Assembly (NCBI GenBank): GCA_001542995.1
Contig: LFLA01000021.1
Coordinates: 388,875-423,487 of the forward strand
DNA from: Nitrospina sp. LS_NOB
Lineage (GTDB): Bacteria; Nitrospinota; Nitrospinia; Nitrospinales; VA-1
Length of the DNA stretch: 34,613 nt
Reading direction: 5' to 3'
Part shown: positions 15,085-22,797 of the stretch, piece by piece
How positions within the stretch are numbered: position 1 is the stretch's first letter
How the letters are laid out: every line of letters starts with the position of its first letter
Translations under genes and position numbers: made by a program
Notes under the pieces: model-generated
The model's input: the letters and a program-made list of their open reading frames with translations, nothing else
Told to the model about the DNA's origin: nothing
The model's database searches: none

Positions 15085-15200
15085 TTTCTTCTGGATTTAC
15101 CCTTTCAGGGCATGAAGTTTAAGGAAGAGGACATCACAAATATCACGGCTTCGTCACCTCTTTTCTGGATTGCTTCGCTCCGCTCGCAACGACGGCTACT
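15085..15200. repeat. Second copy of the repeat flanking the GIY-YIG gene
   Basis: It contains GATTTACCCTTTCAGGGCAT, the family E segment, ATCACGGCTTCGTCACCTC and then the family A arm TTTTCTGGATTGCTTCGCTC and CGCTCGCAACGACG. The same order is seen at 14703-14797. The family E segment is also at 11742-11770. Confidence 0.6.
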
Positions 15201-15249
15201 GGTGCCCTTCGGCGGTCGCGACAGCATCACCGCCCCACTGGCCCCGCGC

Positions 15250-16980
15250 CTAGCGGCGGGTAATGGGGAGGCGCCGGTCTTTGCCAAAGGCTTTGGGGGT
15301 GATCTTCACGCCCGGGGGACCCTGCCGGCGTTTGTATTCATTAAGGTCTACCAATCGGGCGATGCGCTGGATTTCGGCCTTGGAAAGTCCATTAACTTTT
15401 ATTTCCTCGACCGACAAATCTTCTTCGATATAACGCAACAAAACCGGGTCGAGCAGGTCGTAAGGCGGTAACGAGTCGGTGTCTTTTTGATCGGGTCGAA
15501 GTTCCGCCGAAGGTTCTTTGGTGAGAACATTGCTGGGGATGATTTCTGTTTCTTCGTTGAGCCAATGAGAAAGTTTATAGACGAGGGTTTTGGGCACGTC
15601 TTTGATCACAGCGAATCCACCTGCCATATCGCCATAGAGCGTGCAGTAACCAACACTGACTTCCGATTTGTTGCCGGTGGTCAACACCATCCAGCCGAAT
15701 TTGTTGGAAAGCGCCATCAATATATTGCCGCGAATGCGGGCTTGCAGGTTCTCTTCCGCCAGACCGGATTCCGTATCTTTGAATAATTTTTTCAGCGTGT
15801 ATTCGTAAGCCTTCATGGCCCCGACGATGGGAAAGATGTATTTTTTTATCCCCAGGTTTTTCACCAGCGCTTTGGAATCGTCGATACTGCCTTGGGAGGA
15901 ATGCAGAGACGGCATCAGCACACCAATTACGTTTTCGGCACCCAATGCCCCTACCGCTATGGCGGCAGTGAGCGATGAGTCGATGCCACCGCTCAAACCC
16001 AGAACCACTTTGGAGAATCCGTTTTTGTGAATATAGTCGCAGGTGCCCAGTGCCAGAGCGGAATAGACTTCTTCCTCTTCCGACTTCTCCAGGTATGCAC
16101 CTGGGGGCAGTGTCGAAACCTTTTTATCATTAGTCCTGGACAAACGTGCTTTATAACTCTTGATTCCTTTCGCGCTCGGTTTTCCATTTTTGGGCGACAA
16201 GGTCACGTCGGCAAAAATGATTTCTTCTTCAAAGGAGTTTCCCTGCGTGATGATTTTTCCTTTAGCGTCCACCACCAGACTCTCGCCGTCGAACACCAGT
16301 TCGTCCTGCCCGCCGACCAGGTTGACATAGGCGATCGGGCATTTATAACTTTTGGCGCGTTTGATGATCATCTGCCGTCGGGCTTTGCCCTTGCCTTTAT
16401 GGTAGGGGGATGAAGAGATATTGAGCAGAAGGTCGATATGTTTGCTTAAAGTTTTACCCGGCCCCGATTCTTCCCAGATGTCTTCGCAGATGGTCAGTCC
16501 AATCTGCACTCCTTTTAAAGAAAAGCGCAGGGGTTCGTCGCCTTCGGTGAAGTAGCGTTTCTCATCGAACACGCCGTAATTAGGCAAGAGCATTTTGCGC
16601 GCCGTTGCCACATGTTTGCCATCGCACATCAGGGCGGCGGAGTTATAAAGATGTTTGCCTTGTTTTTCGGCGAATCCGATCACGGCTGTCAGACCACGTG
16701 TGCAGGGAGCGATTTTTTTTAAAGTTTGTTGGCAATCTTTGATGAAACTTTTTTTCAGCAGTAAATCTTCCGGCGGGTAACCGGTGACCATCAGTTCCGG
16801 GAACAGCACCACATCGGCGCCCATTTTCAGGGCTGTGGCGCAGGCCGATTCCACCTTCCTGGCGTTGGCCTCGAATCCCCCGACCAGTCCGTTAACCTGG
16901 GCCAGGGCAAGGCGAAGCGAAGTTCCCGGATCGGGAACGGCCTTCCCGGACTTCGCAGTTTTTTTTGTGGCTTTAGCCAT
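15250..16980 (-). CDS. nadE: Glutamine-dependent NAD+ synthetase
   Basis: 576 residues with the two-domain layout of glutamine-hydrolysing NadE, which amidates deamido-NAD in the last step of NAD synthesis. The N-terminal nitrilase-type amidase carries Glu62 (LFPELMVTGYPPEDLL), Lys129 (RKMLLPNYGVFDEKRYF) and nucleophile Cys165 (LTICEDIWEE). The synthetase domain has the PP-loop GLSGGIDSS (329-336), and the later TGNKSEVSVGYCTLYGDMAG with VIKDVPKTLVY. The C-terminal PPGVKITPKAFGKDRRLPIT is typical. The first 18 residues are a Lys/Ala-rich leader, and a later start would lose little. It is divergent from the unknown gene pair starting at 17069. Confidence 0.95.
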   Translation of the reverse strand: MAKATKKTAKSGKAVPDPGTSLRLALAQVNGLVGGFEANARKVESACATALKMGADVVLFPELMVTGYPPEDLLLKKSFIKDCQQTLKKIAPCTRGLTAVIGFAEKQGKHLYNSAALMCDGKHVATARKMLLPNYGVFDEKRYFTEGDEPLRFSLKGVQIGLTICEDIWEESGPGKTLSKHIDLLLNISSSPYHKGKGKARRQMIIKRAKSYKCPIAYVNLVGGQDELVFDGESLVVDAKGKIITQGNSFEEEIIFADVTLSPKNGKPSAKGIKSYKARLSRTNDKKVSTLPPGAYLEKSEEEEVYSALALGTCDYIHKNGFSKVVLGLSGGIDSSLTAAIAVGALGAENVIGVLMPSLHSSQGSIDDSKALVKNLGIKKYIFPIVGAMKAYEYTLKKLFKDTESGLAEENLQARIRGNILMALSNKFGWMVLTTGNKSEVSVGYCTLYGDMAGGFAVIKDVPKTLVYKLSHWLNEETEIIPSNVLTKEPSAELRPDQKDTDSLPPYDLLDPVLLRYIEEDLSVEEIKVNGLSKAEIQRIARLVDLNEYKRRQGPPGVKITPKAFGKDRRLPITRR

Positions 16981-17068
16981 AACATAGAATGGGTGTTTTG
17001 GGCACCAATAGATTATACTATGCTTCTGAACAAACCCAATTCAATATTGAGGCATCATAAGAACGATC

Positions 17069-17515
17069 ATGAGCGAAACTGAATCTAATCCTGCTGAAGA
17101 GAGCATCAAGCACTCCATTCGCAAGAATGGGTTTCCGGAGAAGATTGTCCGCCTGCCTTTCAAGCCGGTTTATGACGCCTGTAAAAAACACGGGACCTCG
17201 TTGTCGGATGTTTTGGACAAACTTCAGGGTGAACAGATTTTCGGCAAAATCACTGGCAACCATCTTGAGTTCCGCTCGCGGGAGAAAATCGATTTAAAGG
17301 TGCCAGACGAAAATGCTCCGGCCTCCGACGAGTTTTCATGGATCAAGGGTGCCGCCAACCTGAAAGGGTTTCAGGAAGCCGCCAGGAACGCCATGGGAGA
17401 AATGACAGCGGAAAAATTAGCCGAAGCCCGCAAAATGATTGATGGTATGAGCGATGAAGAAAAAATGAATATGCTGAAAATGTTCGCCCAGCGCTTTGAT
17501 CCCGGAAAAAAATAA
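17069..17515 (+). CDS. Unrecognised 148-residue acidic/charged protein
   Basis: I do not recognise this protein. It has no signal peptide or membrane helix. The N-terminal half (IKHSIRKNGFPEKIVRLPFK, VYDACKKHGTSLSDVLDKLQ) looks like a small helical domain. After an acidic linker (VPDENAPASDEF) there is a Met-rich helical C-terminus, MGEMTAEKLAEARKMIDGMS then DEEKMNMLKMFAQRF. It is the first of two genes transcribed together and divergently from nadE; the second starts 20 bases after its stop. A TATACT lies at about 17015 on this strand as a possible -10. The coding character is good (regular codon use, AGAA-type upstream region), so I treat it as real. Confidence 0.65.
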   Translation: MSETESNPAEESIKHSIRKNGFPEKIVRLPFKPVYDACKKHGTSLSDVLDKLQGEQIFGKITGNHLEFRSREKIDLKVPDENAPASDEFSWIKGAANLKGFQEAARNAMGEMTAEKLAEARKMIDGMSDEEKMNMLKMFAQRFDPGKK

Positions 17516-17535
17516 CCAAAGGATATATTCAAACT

Positions 17536-18405
17536 ATGTTGATCTTCGCTAAAGATATCAGTCAACGCGACCACCGGCACGCGCTGGAAGACAAGCTGCC
17601 TGAATTGAAACAGTATATGGAATACCAGCGCAAACTGTTTCCCTACACGGTAGTGCGGGCGGGACTGGACCTGGCATACAAGGAACTCGACGATATTATG
17701 AATTTTGTCGACAACGATTATCGACCGCCGGCAGACTCTTCGAGGCAGGAATACCCCTCCGATGTCGATCAATGGTATAAAAGCCGGTTTCCCTGGTCAT
17801 CGGCCTTTCTGAAAATGGAGGACATGCATTTCGCCCTGGTCGTTCTCGTCAAGGCGATGGATTCATTTCGCACCCACGAATCGGCCAACACCTATCACTG
17901 GGCCGTGCTCTATGATTCCGTCCATAACATCGTTCAGGTTTACAACGACCTGATTCGGAACGACCCTGGTAATTCCCGTGATATTCATTTGAGCAATGCA
18001 GTGGAAGTCAACTTCGATGACTTCATCAACAACTACTGGCATGATTTGGATTTCATGATTTTTTCCCAGGCCGATTATCCTCACGCCCGGCATCAGGAAA
18101 GAAAAGTTTCTATAGAAGAAGAAATCAAGGACATCATGTCGGAAGGTGTGGAACCCCTGACCACCCTGGAAAAACTGGACACCCCGCTCGACGCGTCCAC
18201 TTTAAAGCTTCTCCGGCGCGACCCGGTCGAAACCCGGTCCCTGGAATTAAAAAGCGTTCCGGATACCGGCAAAGAGTTCGACAAAATCTATAAAGAATAT
18301 CTGGAAGACCCTCAACACGGCAGGTTGAGTGTTATTGATGCGGAATATATTGTTAGTTGCCCACTCGCCGTGGAGGCAGATAGCAATAGCCCGTCAAGCC
18401 AATAG
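17536..18405 (+). CDS. Unrecognised 289-residue protein, tail runs into a repeat
   Basis: I do not recognise a family. The protein is soluble, rich in aromatic and acidic residues, and mostly helical in look (ELKQYMEYQRKLFPYTVVRA, DLAYKELDDIMNFVDNDY, AFLKMEDMHFALVVLVKAMD, FDDFINNYWHDLDFMIF). The C-terminal third is charged and less ordered (EEEIKDIMSEGVEPLTTLEK, LKLLRRDPVETRSLEL). An AAAGGA lies upstream of the ATG. It follows the 148-residue gene by 20 bases and probably shares its promoter. The last 15 or so codons (after DAEYIVS) lie in family D repeat sequence, so the original C-terminus may have been replaced by repeat insertion. Confidence 0.65.
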   Translation: MLIFAKDISQRDHRHALEDKLPELKQYMEYQRKLFPYTVVRAGLDLAYKELDDIMNFVDNDYRPPADSSRQEYPSDVDQWYKSRFPWSSAFLKMEDMHFALVVLVKAMDSFRTHESANTYHWAVLYDSVHNIVQVYNDLIRNDPGNSRDIHLSNAVEVNFDDFINNYWHDLDFMIFSQADYPHARHQERKVSIEEEIKDIMSEGVEPLTTLEKLDTPLDASTLKLLRRDPVETRSLELKSVPDTGKEFDKIYKEYLEDPQHGRLSVIDAEYIVSCPLAVEADSNSPSSQ

Positions 18406-18435
18406 CATCGTTGCTGGCGGTAAAAGGCCATTGCA

Positions 18436-18830
18436 ATCGTTTAGCATGACAGCGCAAAGCCGGTTTGTCATTCTGAGGAACAACGTGACGAAGAATCCCT
18501 CTCCTGAAACCAGTCTAAAGTTATGGATTCAAAACAGAGATTCTTCACGGAGCCTGTGCTGAGCGAAGTCGAAGTATTCAGAATGACAATACAATCGTTT
18601 AGCATGACAGCGCAAAGCCGGTCTGTCATTCTGAGGAACAACGTGACGAAGAATCCCTCTCCTGAAACCAGTCTAAAGTTATGGATTCAAAACAGAGATT
18701 CTTCACTACGTTCAGAATGACAATACAATCGTTTAGCATGACAGCGCAAAGCCGGTTTGTCATTCTGAGGAACAACGTGACGAAGAATCTCGCCTTGCAT
18801 AGACCCGGGATTCTTCACTTTGACAACGGG
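18436..18830. repeat. Family B palindromic repeat array, three units
   Basis: Three direct units begin with ATCGTTTAGCATGACAGCGC at 18436, 18594 and 18728 (periods 158 and 134 bp; the shorter unit lacks a 24-bp piece, GGAGCCTGTGCTGAGCGAAG...). Each unit holds TTTGTCATTCTGAGGAACAA then CGTGACGAAGAATC, and an inverted partner GATTCTTCAC...TTCAGAATGACAA, so each can fold back. The array fills the gap 18406-18849, which has no supported gene. Confidence 0.8.
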
Positions 18831-18849
18831 CGGGACCAGTCCGTGCGGA

Positions 18850-19746
18850 CTATTTGTTTGATGGTTTCCAGTCTCTTGCCATTTCCTGCGCCTTTTTTAT
18901 TTGGGTTCGAGACATTAGCTTTTCCACCGTGTTTCTCCTCTTTATGGCGTCTTTGTCCCCATTAGAACCCGCGAGATTGAACCACATATGCGCTGACACG
19001 TAGTCTTGTGGAACTCCTGCTCCGTTGTCATACATCGAACCCAGGATGAATTGCCCTTTAGCAACTCCCTGTTCCGCTGCAAGACGAAACCATTTAAGCG
19101 CTTCTTTGTAGTCTTGTGGAACACCTTTTCCCTTATAATACATCATGCCTAGGTTGTTTTGCGCTAAAGCATTTCCCTGTTCCGCTGCAAGACGAAACCA
19201 TTTAAGCGCTTCTTTGTAGTCTTGTGGAACACCTTTTCCCTTATAATACATCATGCCCAGGTTGTTTTGCGCTAAAGCATTTCCCTGTTCCGCTGCAAGA
19301 CGAAACCATTTAACCGCTTCCTGGTCGTCTTGTGGAACTCCTCGCCCTTCGGCATACATCAAACCCAGGATGGATTGCGCTAAAGCCAATCCCTGTTCTG
19401 CTAATATTTTCCACTGCTCAGGGGAATCTTTAAAATTGGAAGGAATATTAAAATCATTAGCGAATTTTATTGGTCTGGAATCTTCAGCGGATAGAGGGTC
19501 TTTTCTATTTTTAGAAAAATATTCTTTTTCTCTAGCTAAATCTGATTTTTCTTGCTGGCTAGGATGTGATAAATTAAACCTTTCTTCTTTTGGCATAATG
19601 GCTGTTTTGTAATCCCCTTTTTCGTCTGCTGTTTCTGCGGCCTGCGCATTACCCATTTTTTTTGCACATGAAACAGTGATAAATACAGTTGCGCAAAACA
19701 GAAACAAAAAAGTTAGCGAGAGTAAGAATGTAAGTGGTTTTTTCAT
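18850..19746 (-). CDS. Sel1-like repeat lipoprotein
   Basis: The start is taken at the ATG at 19746 because it begins a signal peptide (MKKPLTFLLSLTFLFLFCAT then VFITVSC). Cys27 after V-S fits a relaxed lipobox, so this is probably a lipoprotein or an exported protein. An in-frame upstream extension to 19863 lacks this logic. After an acidic linker there are four to five Sel1 units of 36 residues, with the consensus A-x-x-G-x-A-x-A-Q-x-x-L-G-x-M-Y-x-x-G-x-G-V-P-Q-D, for example QNNLGMMYYKGKGVPQDYKE and ALKWFRLAAEQGNALA. Such repeats form a protein-binding solenoid. The role is unknown. Two of the units are almost identical in DNA. Confidence 0.88.
   Translation of the reverse strand: MKKPLTFLLSLTFLFLFCATVFITVSCAKKMGNAQAAETADEKGDYKTAIMPKEERFNLSHPSQQEKSDLAREKEYFSKNRKDPLSAEDSRPIKFANDFNIPSNFKDSPEQWKILAEQGLALAQSILGLMYAEGRGVPQDDQEAVKWFRLAAEQGNALAQNNLGMMYYKGKGVPQDYKEALKWFRLAAEQGNALAQNNLGMMYYKGKGVPQDYKEALKWFRLAAEQGVAKGQFILGSMYDNGAGVPQDYVSAHMWFNLAGSNGDKDAIKRRNTVEKLMSRTQIKKAQEMARDWKPSNK
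19071..19286 (-). repeat. Two near-identical 108-bp tandem units inside the Sel1 gene
   Basis: The units 19071-19178 and 19179-19286 are in register at exactly 108 bp (36 codons), and the part compared differs by one base (GCCTAGG versus GCCCAGG). Identity continues about 25 bp into the next unit. This marks a recent duplication of one Sel1 repeat. Confidence 0.88.
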
Positions 19747-19837
19747 AAGCAGTAGTTCCCCAATGAAATTATGGTCCAAGGTTCGGACATCTGTAGTGTA
19801 AGATGACCAACCCAAAAAAATGGGCAAAGTCCGATTG

Positions 19838-20170
19838 TCAGTTGAAACGGAACAATGCGTCATGCCACTTTATGGTGTTTTCTTTAAAATTCAAGTTTTT
19901 CATAGCCTCTCCGGGTTCCTTGAGATGGCGGTATCCACGTGCGATTCTTGACTCCGGCCCGATTTCCTGTAGAGCCGTTCCGACCTGTCGTTGCCGCTGA
20001 TTACGGTTCTTCCAGTAACTCACTCGATCCGTGTGAATTCCCCCCCTGACGCATGATATTCCCGATACAGTTGCGGGTCTTGAAACGGATACCGGGTTTG
20101 GGGAGCACCCCCAAACGGTGCAGGGTTAATGTTTCTTCCATACCTTCTTCCAGGCTGCGAACGGCGGACG
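19838..20170 (-). pseudogene. Transposase C-terminal remnant (mutator/IS256-like)
   Basis: On the minus strand, one frame (about 20160 to 20045) reads VRSLEEGMEETLTLHRLGVL then GIRFKTRNCIGNIMRQ. A second frame (about 20040 to 19838) reads HTDRVSYWKNRNQRQRQVGT then ALQEIGPESRIARGYRHLKE. In the order SLEEGLEETLTLHRLG, KTTNCxEN, YWKNSNQ, W.ATALLDIEPRLR.V.GYRHL this is the C-terminal end of a transposase family I recall as mutator type. The break coincides with a run of seven G's (20040-20046 region). The catalytic N-terminal two thirds are absent and no terminal inverted repeats are visible. The exact IS family is uncertain. Confidence 0.6.
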
Positions 20171-20247
20171 AAGCCAAAACCCTGGACCTGGAAAAATTGA
20201 AAAACGAGTTTCTAGAAGCCGAGGCCAACTCGGCCCATGAAGAAATG

Positions 20248-20365
20248 CAACTGAGTCGGTTTGTCATTCTGAGGAACAACGTGACGAAGAATCTCGCCTT
20301 GCATAGACTCGGGATTCTTCACTGCGTTCAGAATGACAATACAATCGTTTAGAATGACAGCGCAA
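20248..20365. repeat. Family B palindromic repeat, single copy
   Basis: GGTTTGTCATTCTGAGGAAC plus AACGTGACGAAGAATC at 20258-20291, then TCGCCTTGCATAGACTCGGG, then the inverted partner GATTCTTCACTGCGTTCAGA with ATGACAATACAATCGTTTAG up to 20352. It is nearly the same as the last unit of the array at 18436-18830. Together with the transposase remnant it fills most of the gap 19747-20458, with no other supported gene. Confidence 0.75.
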
Positions 20366-20545
20366 AGGGTGATGTTCTGCTTGTTGACAGCCAAAAACTC
20401 CGACTTAAACAAAACATGATGCTATTTCGGCCAACTTGAACGCCCTTCTTGCTTTAAGGTGACTGACCCCTATGTTACAATCGCCGGGCCACGAGAAGCC
20501 TCCGTATTTCAAAATATTTTTCCCCCTTCTGGCCCGCAATTTCGC

Positions 20546-22594
20546 ATGAAAACGAAAACGATTTTAAGGCAAAACCCTGTTCGCCTCCAGGGCACCGATG
20601 GAATGCGCCGGGAAATCCAACCGGCAAAGGATTCCGCATGCAGCGGGTGGACTCCGCAACAGGTGTTTCTGGAAAAGGGCTGGATCACAGAAGAGTTCAT
20701 GGAGCTTTACGCCTATTGCTACGTCAAAAACCAGCCCAGGAAAAAACCAGCTTCCTCTAAAAAGATCGTCATCGGCTGGGACCCCAGAGACCCTTCCGGT
20801 ATCTTTACCGAAGCCGTGGTTCGGGGTATCCGCAAAGCGGGAGGCAGAGCCATGGTTCTGGGTGTCGTGCCGACTCCATTAATACCCTTGTTCATGCTCC
20901 ATGAAGAGGCTGATGGAGGCATTATGGTCACTGCTTCCCACAACCCCAAAGACCAGAATGGCATCAAAATTTTTCTGCCTTTTCATGGCGTAAAGCCGTT
21001 GCCCGCTGATGATGCCGACCTGACCCGGCACCTGCTCAAACAAAACTTCGGCCGCATTAAAAAAACTCCCTTAAAGGGAACAAGAACTGACTGTCGGCAG
21101 AAAGCTCTGGAACTGTTCCAGCGTTTTTCCCTGCACCCTGAAAACTCATGGATCAAGGCTCGCAATACTTTAAAAAACCTAATTCTGGTGGTTGACCCTG
21201 CTTGCGGGGCGTTGACAGGAATCGCCGCGAAAATTTTCCGGCTTGCCGGAATCGGCAAAGTCTATGAAGTCAACAAAAATGGCGCGGTCAATCACCGCTC
21301 CGGAGTCGCTGATCTGGAAGGGTGCCCACGCATCACCGCAGACATGATCTTAAAACCCCGTTTCCATCACCACAAAGCCATCGTCAAACTATTTGAAATC
21401 GGCCGAGCCAACCAGAAATTGGCAAAGTCCGGAAAAAAAAGAATTGCCGCCGCCGTCTTCGATGCAGATGGAGACCGCTTCTTCCGCCTCGAGTACGATC
21501 CATTTCAGGATACATTATGGGTCTTGGGCGGAGACGAGACTGCCATCCTGCAGGCACGGCATCTGGTTTCCCAAGGCAAATACAATGGGTCACTCTACAT
21601 CAATACGGTGGAAAGCGACCTCAATGCTTCTGCCTCTGCCAAGTCGATGGGACTAAGCCCACTTCTCACCGCCGTCGGCGATAAATGGATTCTGCTTAAA
21701 ATCCGTCTCGCCCTATTAGAGCAAAAACTTCTCACGGCAAAACTTGCGCCGAAAAAGCAAAAAGAACTTAAAAATAAAATTAAATCGTTGCAAAAAAAAG
21801 GAGTGACGAGTGTAAACACCCTGCTGAACCTCGACACATCAATCCCCGAAAGTCCTGACGCAATAAAAAATAATTCAGAAGTTCTGGCGGTAGGCAGTGA
21901 GGAAACAGGTCACAACATCACCACCGGTACTTTAACGTTGCCCGGCAAAAAAAAGGTGTCGGTGTATTCCGGCAATGGATTAAAAAGCGCTCTCAACACC
22001 TTTGCCGCCACCGAACAGTTGGCAAAAACCTTGTCGCCGCAAAGGTATATCCAGTCTATCCGTCAACCTTTTTCGCCGGGTTTCAAGTCCACTCTTTACA
22101 CGTACTATATCCGGCAGGACCTGTTTTATAGAAACTCGGAAGTGTGGAAAAAAGTAAAACGGCTTTTATTGCAGACCGCAAAACGAAACGGATACTCCGG
22201 CAAAACCCGAAATTTCCCTGACGATCCGGACATGTTATATATTTCCCTTGCAGAGGGGAAAGCCGGTATCTTTGTGAGAAACTCCGGCACTGAAAATAAA
22301 ATCAGCGTTAACCTGCGTGGCAGAAAATCAGATGCGGGCAAACTGAAAAAAATCGGGCTGGAAATTCTGCGGCTTTTGTTCTCCCTGCTCAAAGACCGTG
22401 ACAACACTTTTTATAAAATGGAACTGTACGCCCTCAGCCAAATCGTGTCCCAACCGGTGACCGATAACAAGCTGGAAATAAAAAACCAATACAGGTCGCG
22501 ACTGATTGATGAAATGAGAAAGCAGGACCTGATTCAATCAAGCCCCGAGGGAAACCGCCTGACCCCTCTCGGCAAATGGTATATAATCCACTAG
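20546..22594 (+). CDS. Phosphohexomutase (PMM/PGM superfamily), long form
   Basis: From the ATG at 20546 the product has about 682 residues, against 440-580 for most bacterial family members. A GTG at 20459 would add 29 residues of poor quality. Family hallmarks are in order: RLQGTDGMRREI, then GWDPRDPSG, the phosphoserine loop MVTASHNPKDQNGIK (Ser near 131), the metal loop FDADGDRFFR (near 305), the sugar loop GSEETGHN (near 450), and the phosphate-binding RNSGTENKISVN (near 578). These enzymes move phosphate between C1 and C6 of hexose phosphates; which sugar is used cannot be told. There is a Lys-rich insert before the sugar loop (LLTAKLAPKKQKELKNKIKS). The last 60 residues (MELYALSQIV... 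NRLTPLGKWYII) look like a small winged helix. Confidence 0.82.
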   Translation: MKTKTILRQNPVRLQGTDGMRREIQPAKDSACSGWTPQQVFLEKGWITEEFMELYAYCYVKNQPRKKPASSKKIVIGWDPRDPSGIFTEAVVRGIRKAGGRAMVLGVVPTPLIPLFMLHEEADGGIMVTASHNPKDQNGIKIFLPFHGVKPLPADDADLTRHLLKQNFGRIKKTPLKGTRTDCRQKALELFQRFSLHPENSWIKARNTLKNLILVVDPACGALTGIAAKIFRLAGIGKVYEVNKNGAVNHRSGVADLEGCPRITADMILKPRFHHHKAIVKLFEIGRANQKLAKSGKKRIAAAVFDADGDRFFRLEYDPFQDTLWVLGGDETAILQARHLVSQGKYNGSLYINTVESDLNASASAKSMGLSPLLTAVGDKWILLKIRLALLEQKLLTAKLAPKKQKELKNKIKSLQKKGVTSVNTLLNLDTSIPESPDAIKNNSEVLAVGSEETGHNITTGTLTLPGKKKVSVYSGNGLKSALNTFAATEQLAKTLSPQRYIQSIRQPFSPGFKSTLYTYYIRQDLFYRNSEVWKKVKRLLLQTAKRNGYSGKTRNFPDDPDMLYISLAEGKAGIFVRNSGTENKISVNLRGRKSDAGKLKKIGLEILRLLFSLLKDRDNTFYKMELYALSQIVSQPVTDNKLEIKNQYRSRLIDEMRKQDLIQSSPEGNRLTPLGKWYIIH

Positions 22595-22700
22595 CCCCGG
22601 CGAACCGCCGGTGGCAGATAGCCGGGCAACGCCCGGTGGCAATGGAGAGCTTTGCACAAGTCGAAAAACCAGAAAAGCGAGATGCTTCGACATGCCCCGA
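22595..22700. repeat. Family D repeat between mutase and transferase genes
   Basis: CCCCGGCGAACCGCCGGTGG, then CAGATAGCCGGGCAACGCCC and GGTGGCAATGG: two short GC palindromes (CCGGCG...CGCCGG, CCGGGCAACGCCCGG) beside a GGCAATGG word. GAGAGCTTTGCA near 22646 resembles the end of the 2017-2173 element. The hairpins could terminate transcription from the mutase gene. Confidence 0.5.
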
Positions 22701-22797
22701 AGGGGGTATTTACAACTTCTCATGCAATATTTGGTTACGCCGAAATGAACCTTTTAACCGCTATAACCGTTGAGCAAGTTACCAACGGAGGTACTCC

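Noticed and set aside
18436-18830. CRISPR array
   Set aside because: Units are 134-158 bp with internal palindromes and no short unique spacers, and no cas genes are present.
18329-18965. Chain of short overlapping ORFs with repeated peptides
   Set aside because: They are translations of the family B palindromic array; the repeated peptide comes from the DNA repeat.
20053-20352. Plus-strand ORF with a helical-looking stretch (KTLDLEKLKNEFLEAEANSA)
   Set aside because: It is mostly antisense to the transposase remnant and ends in a palindromic repeat; no start signal or family.
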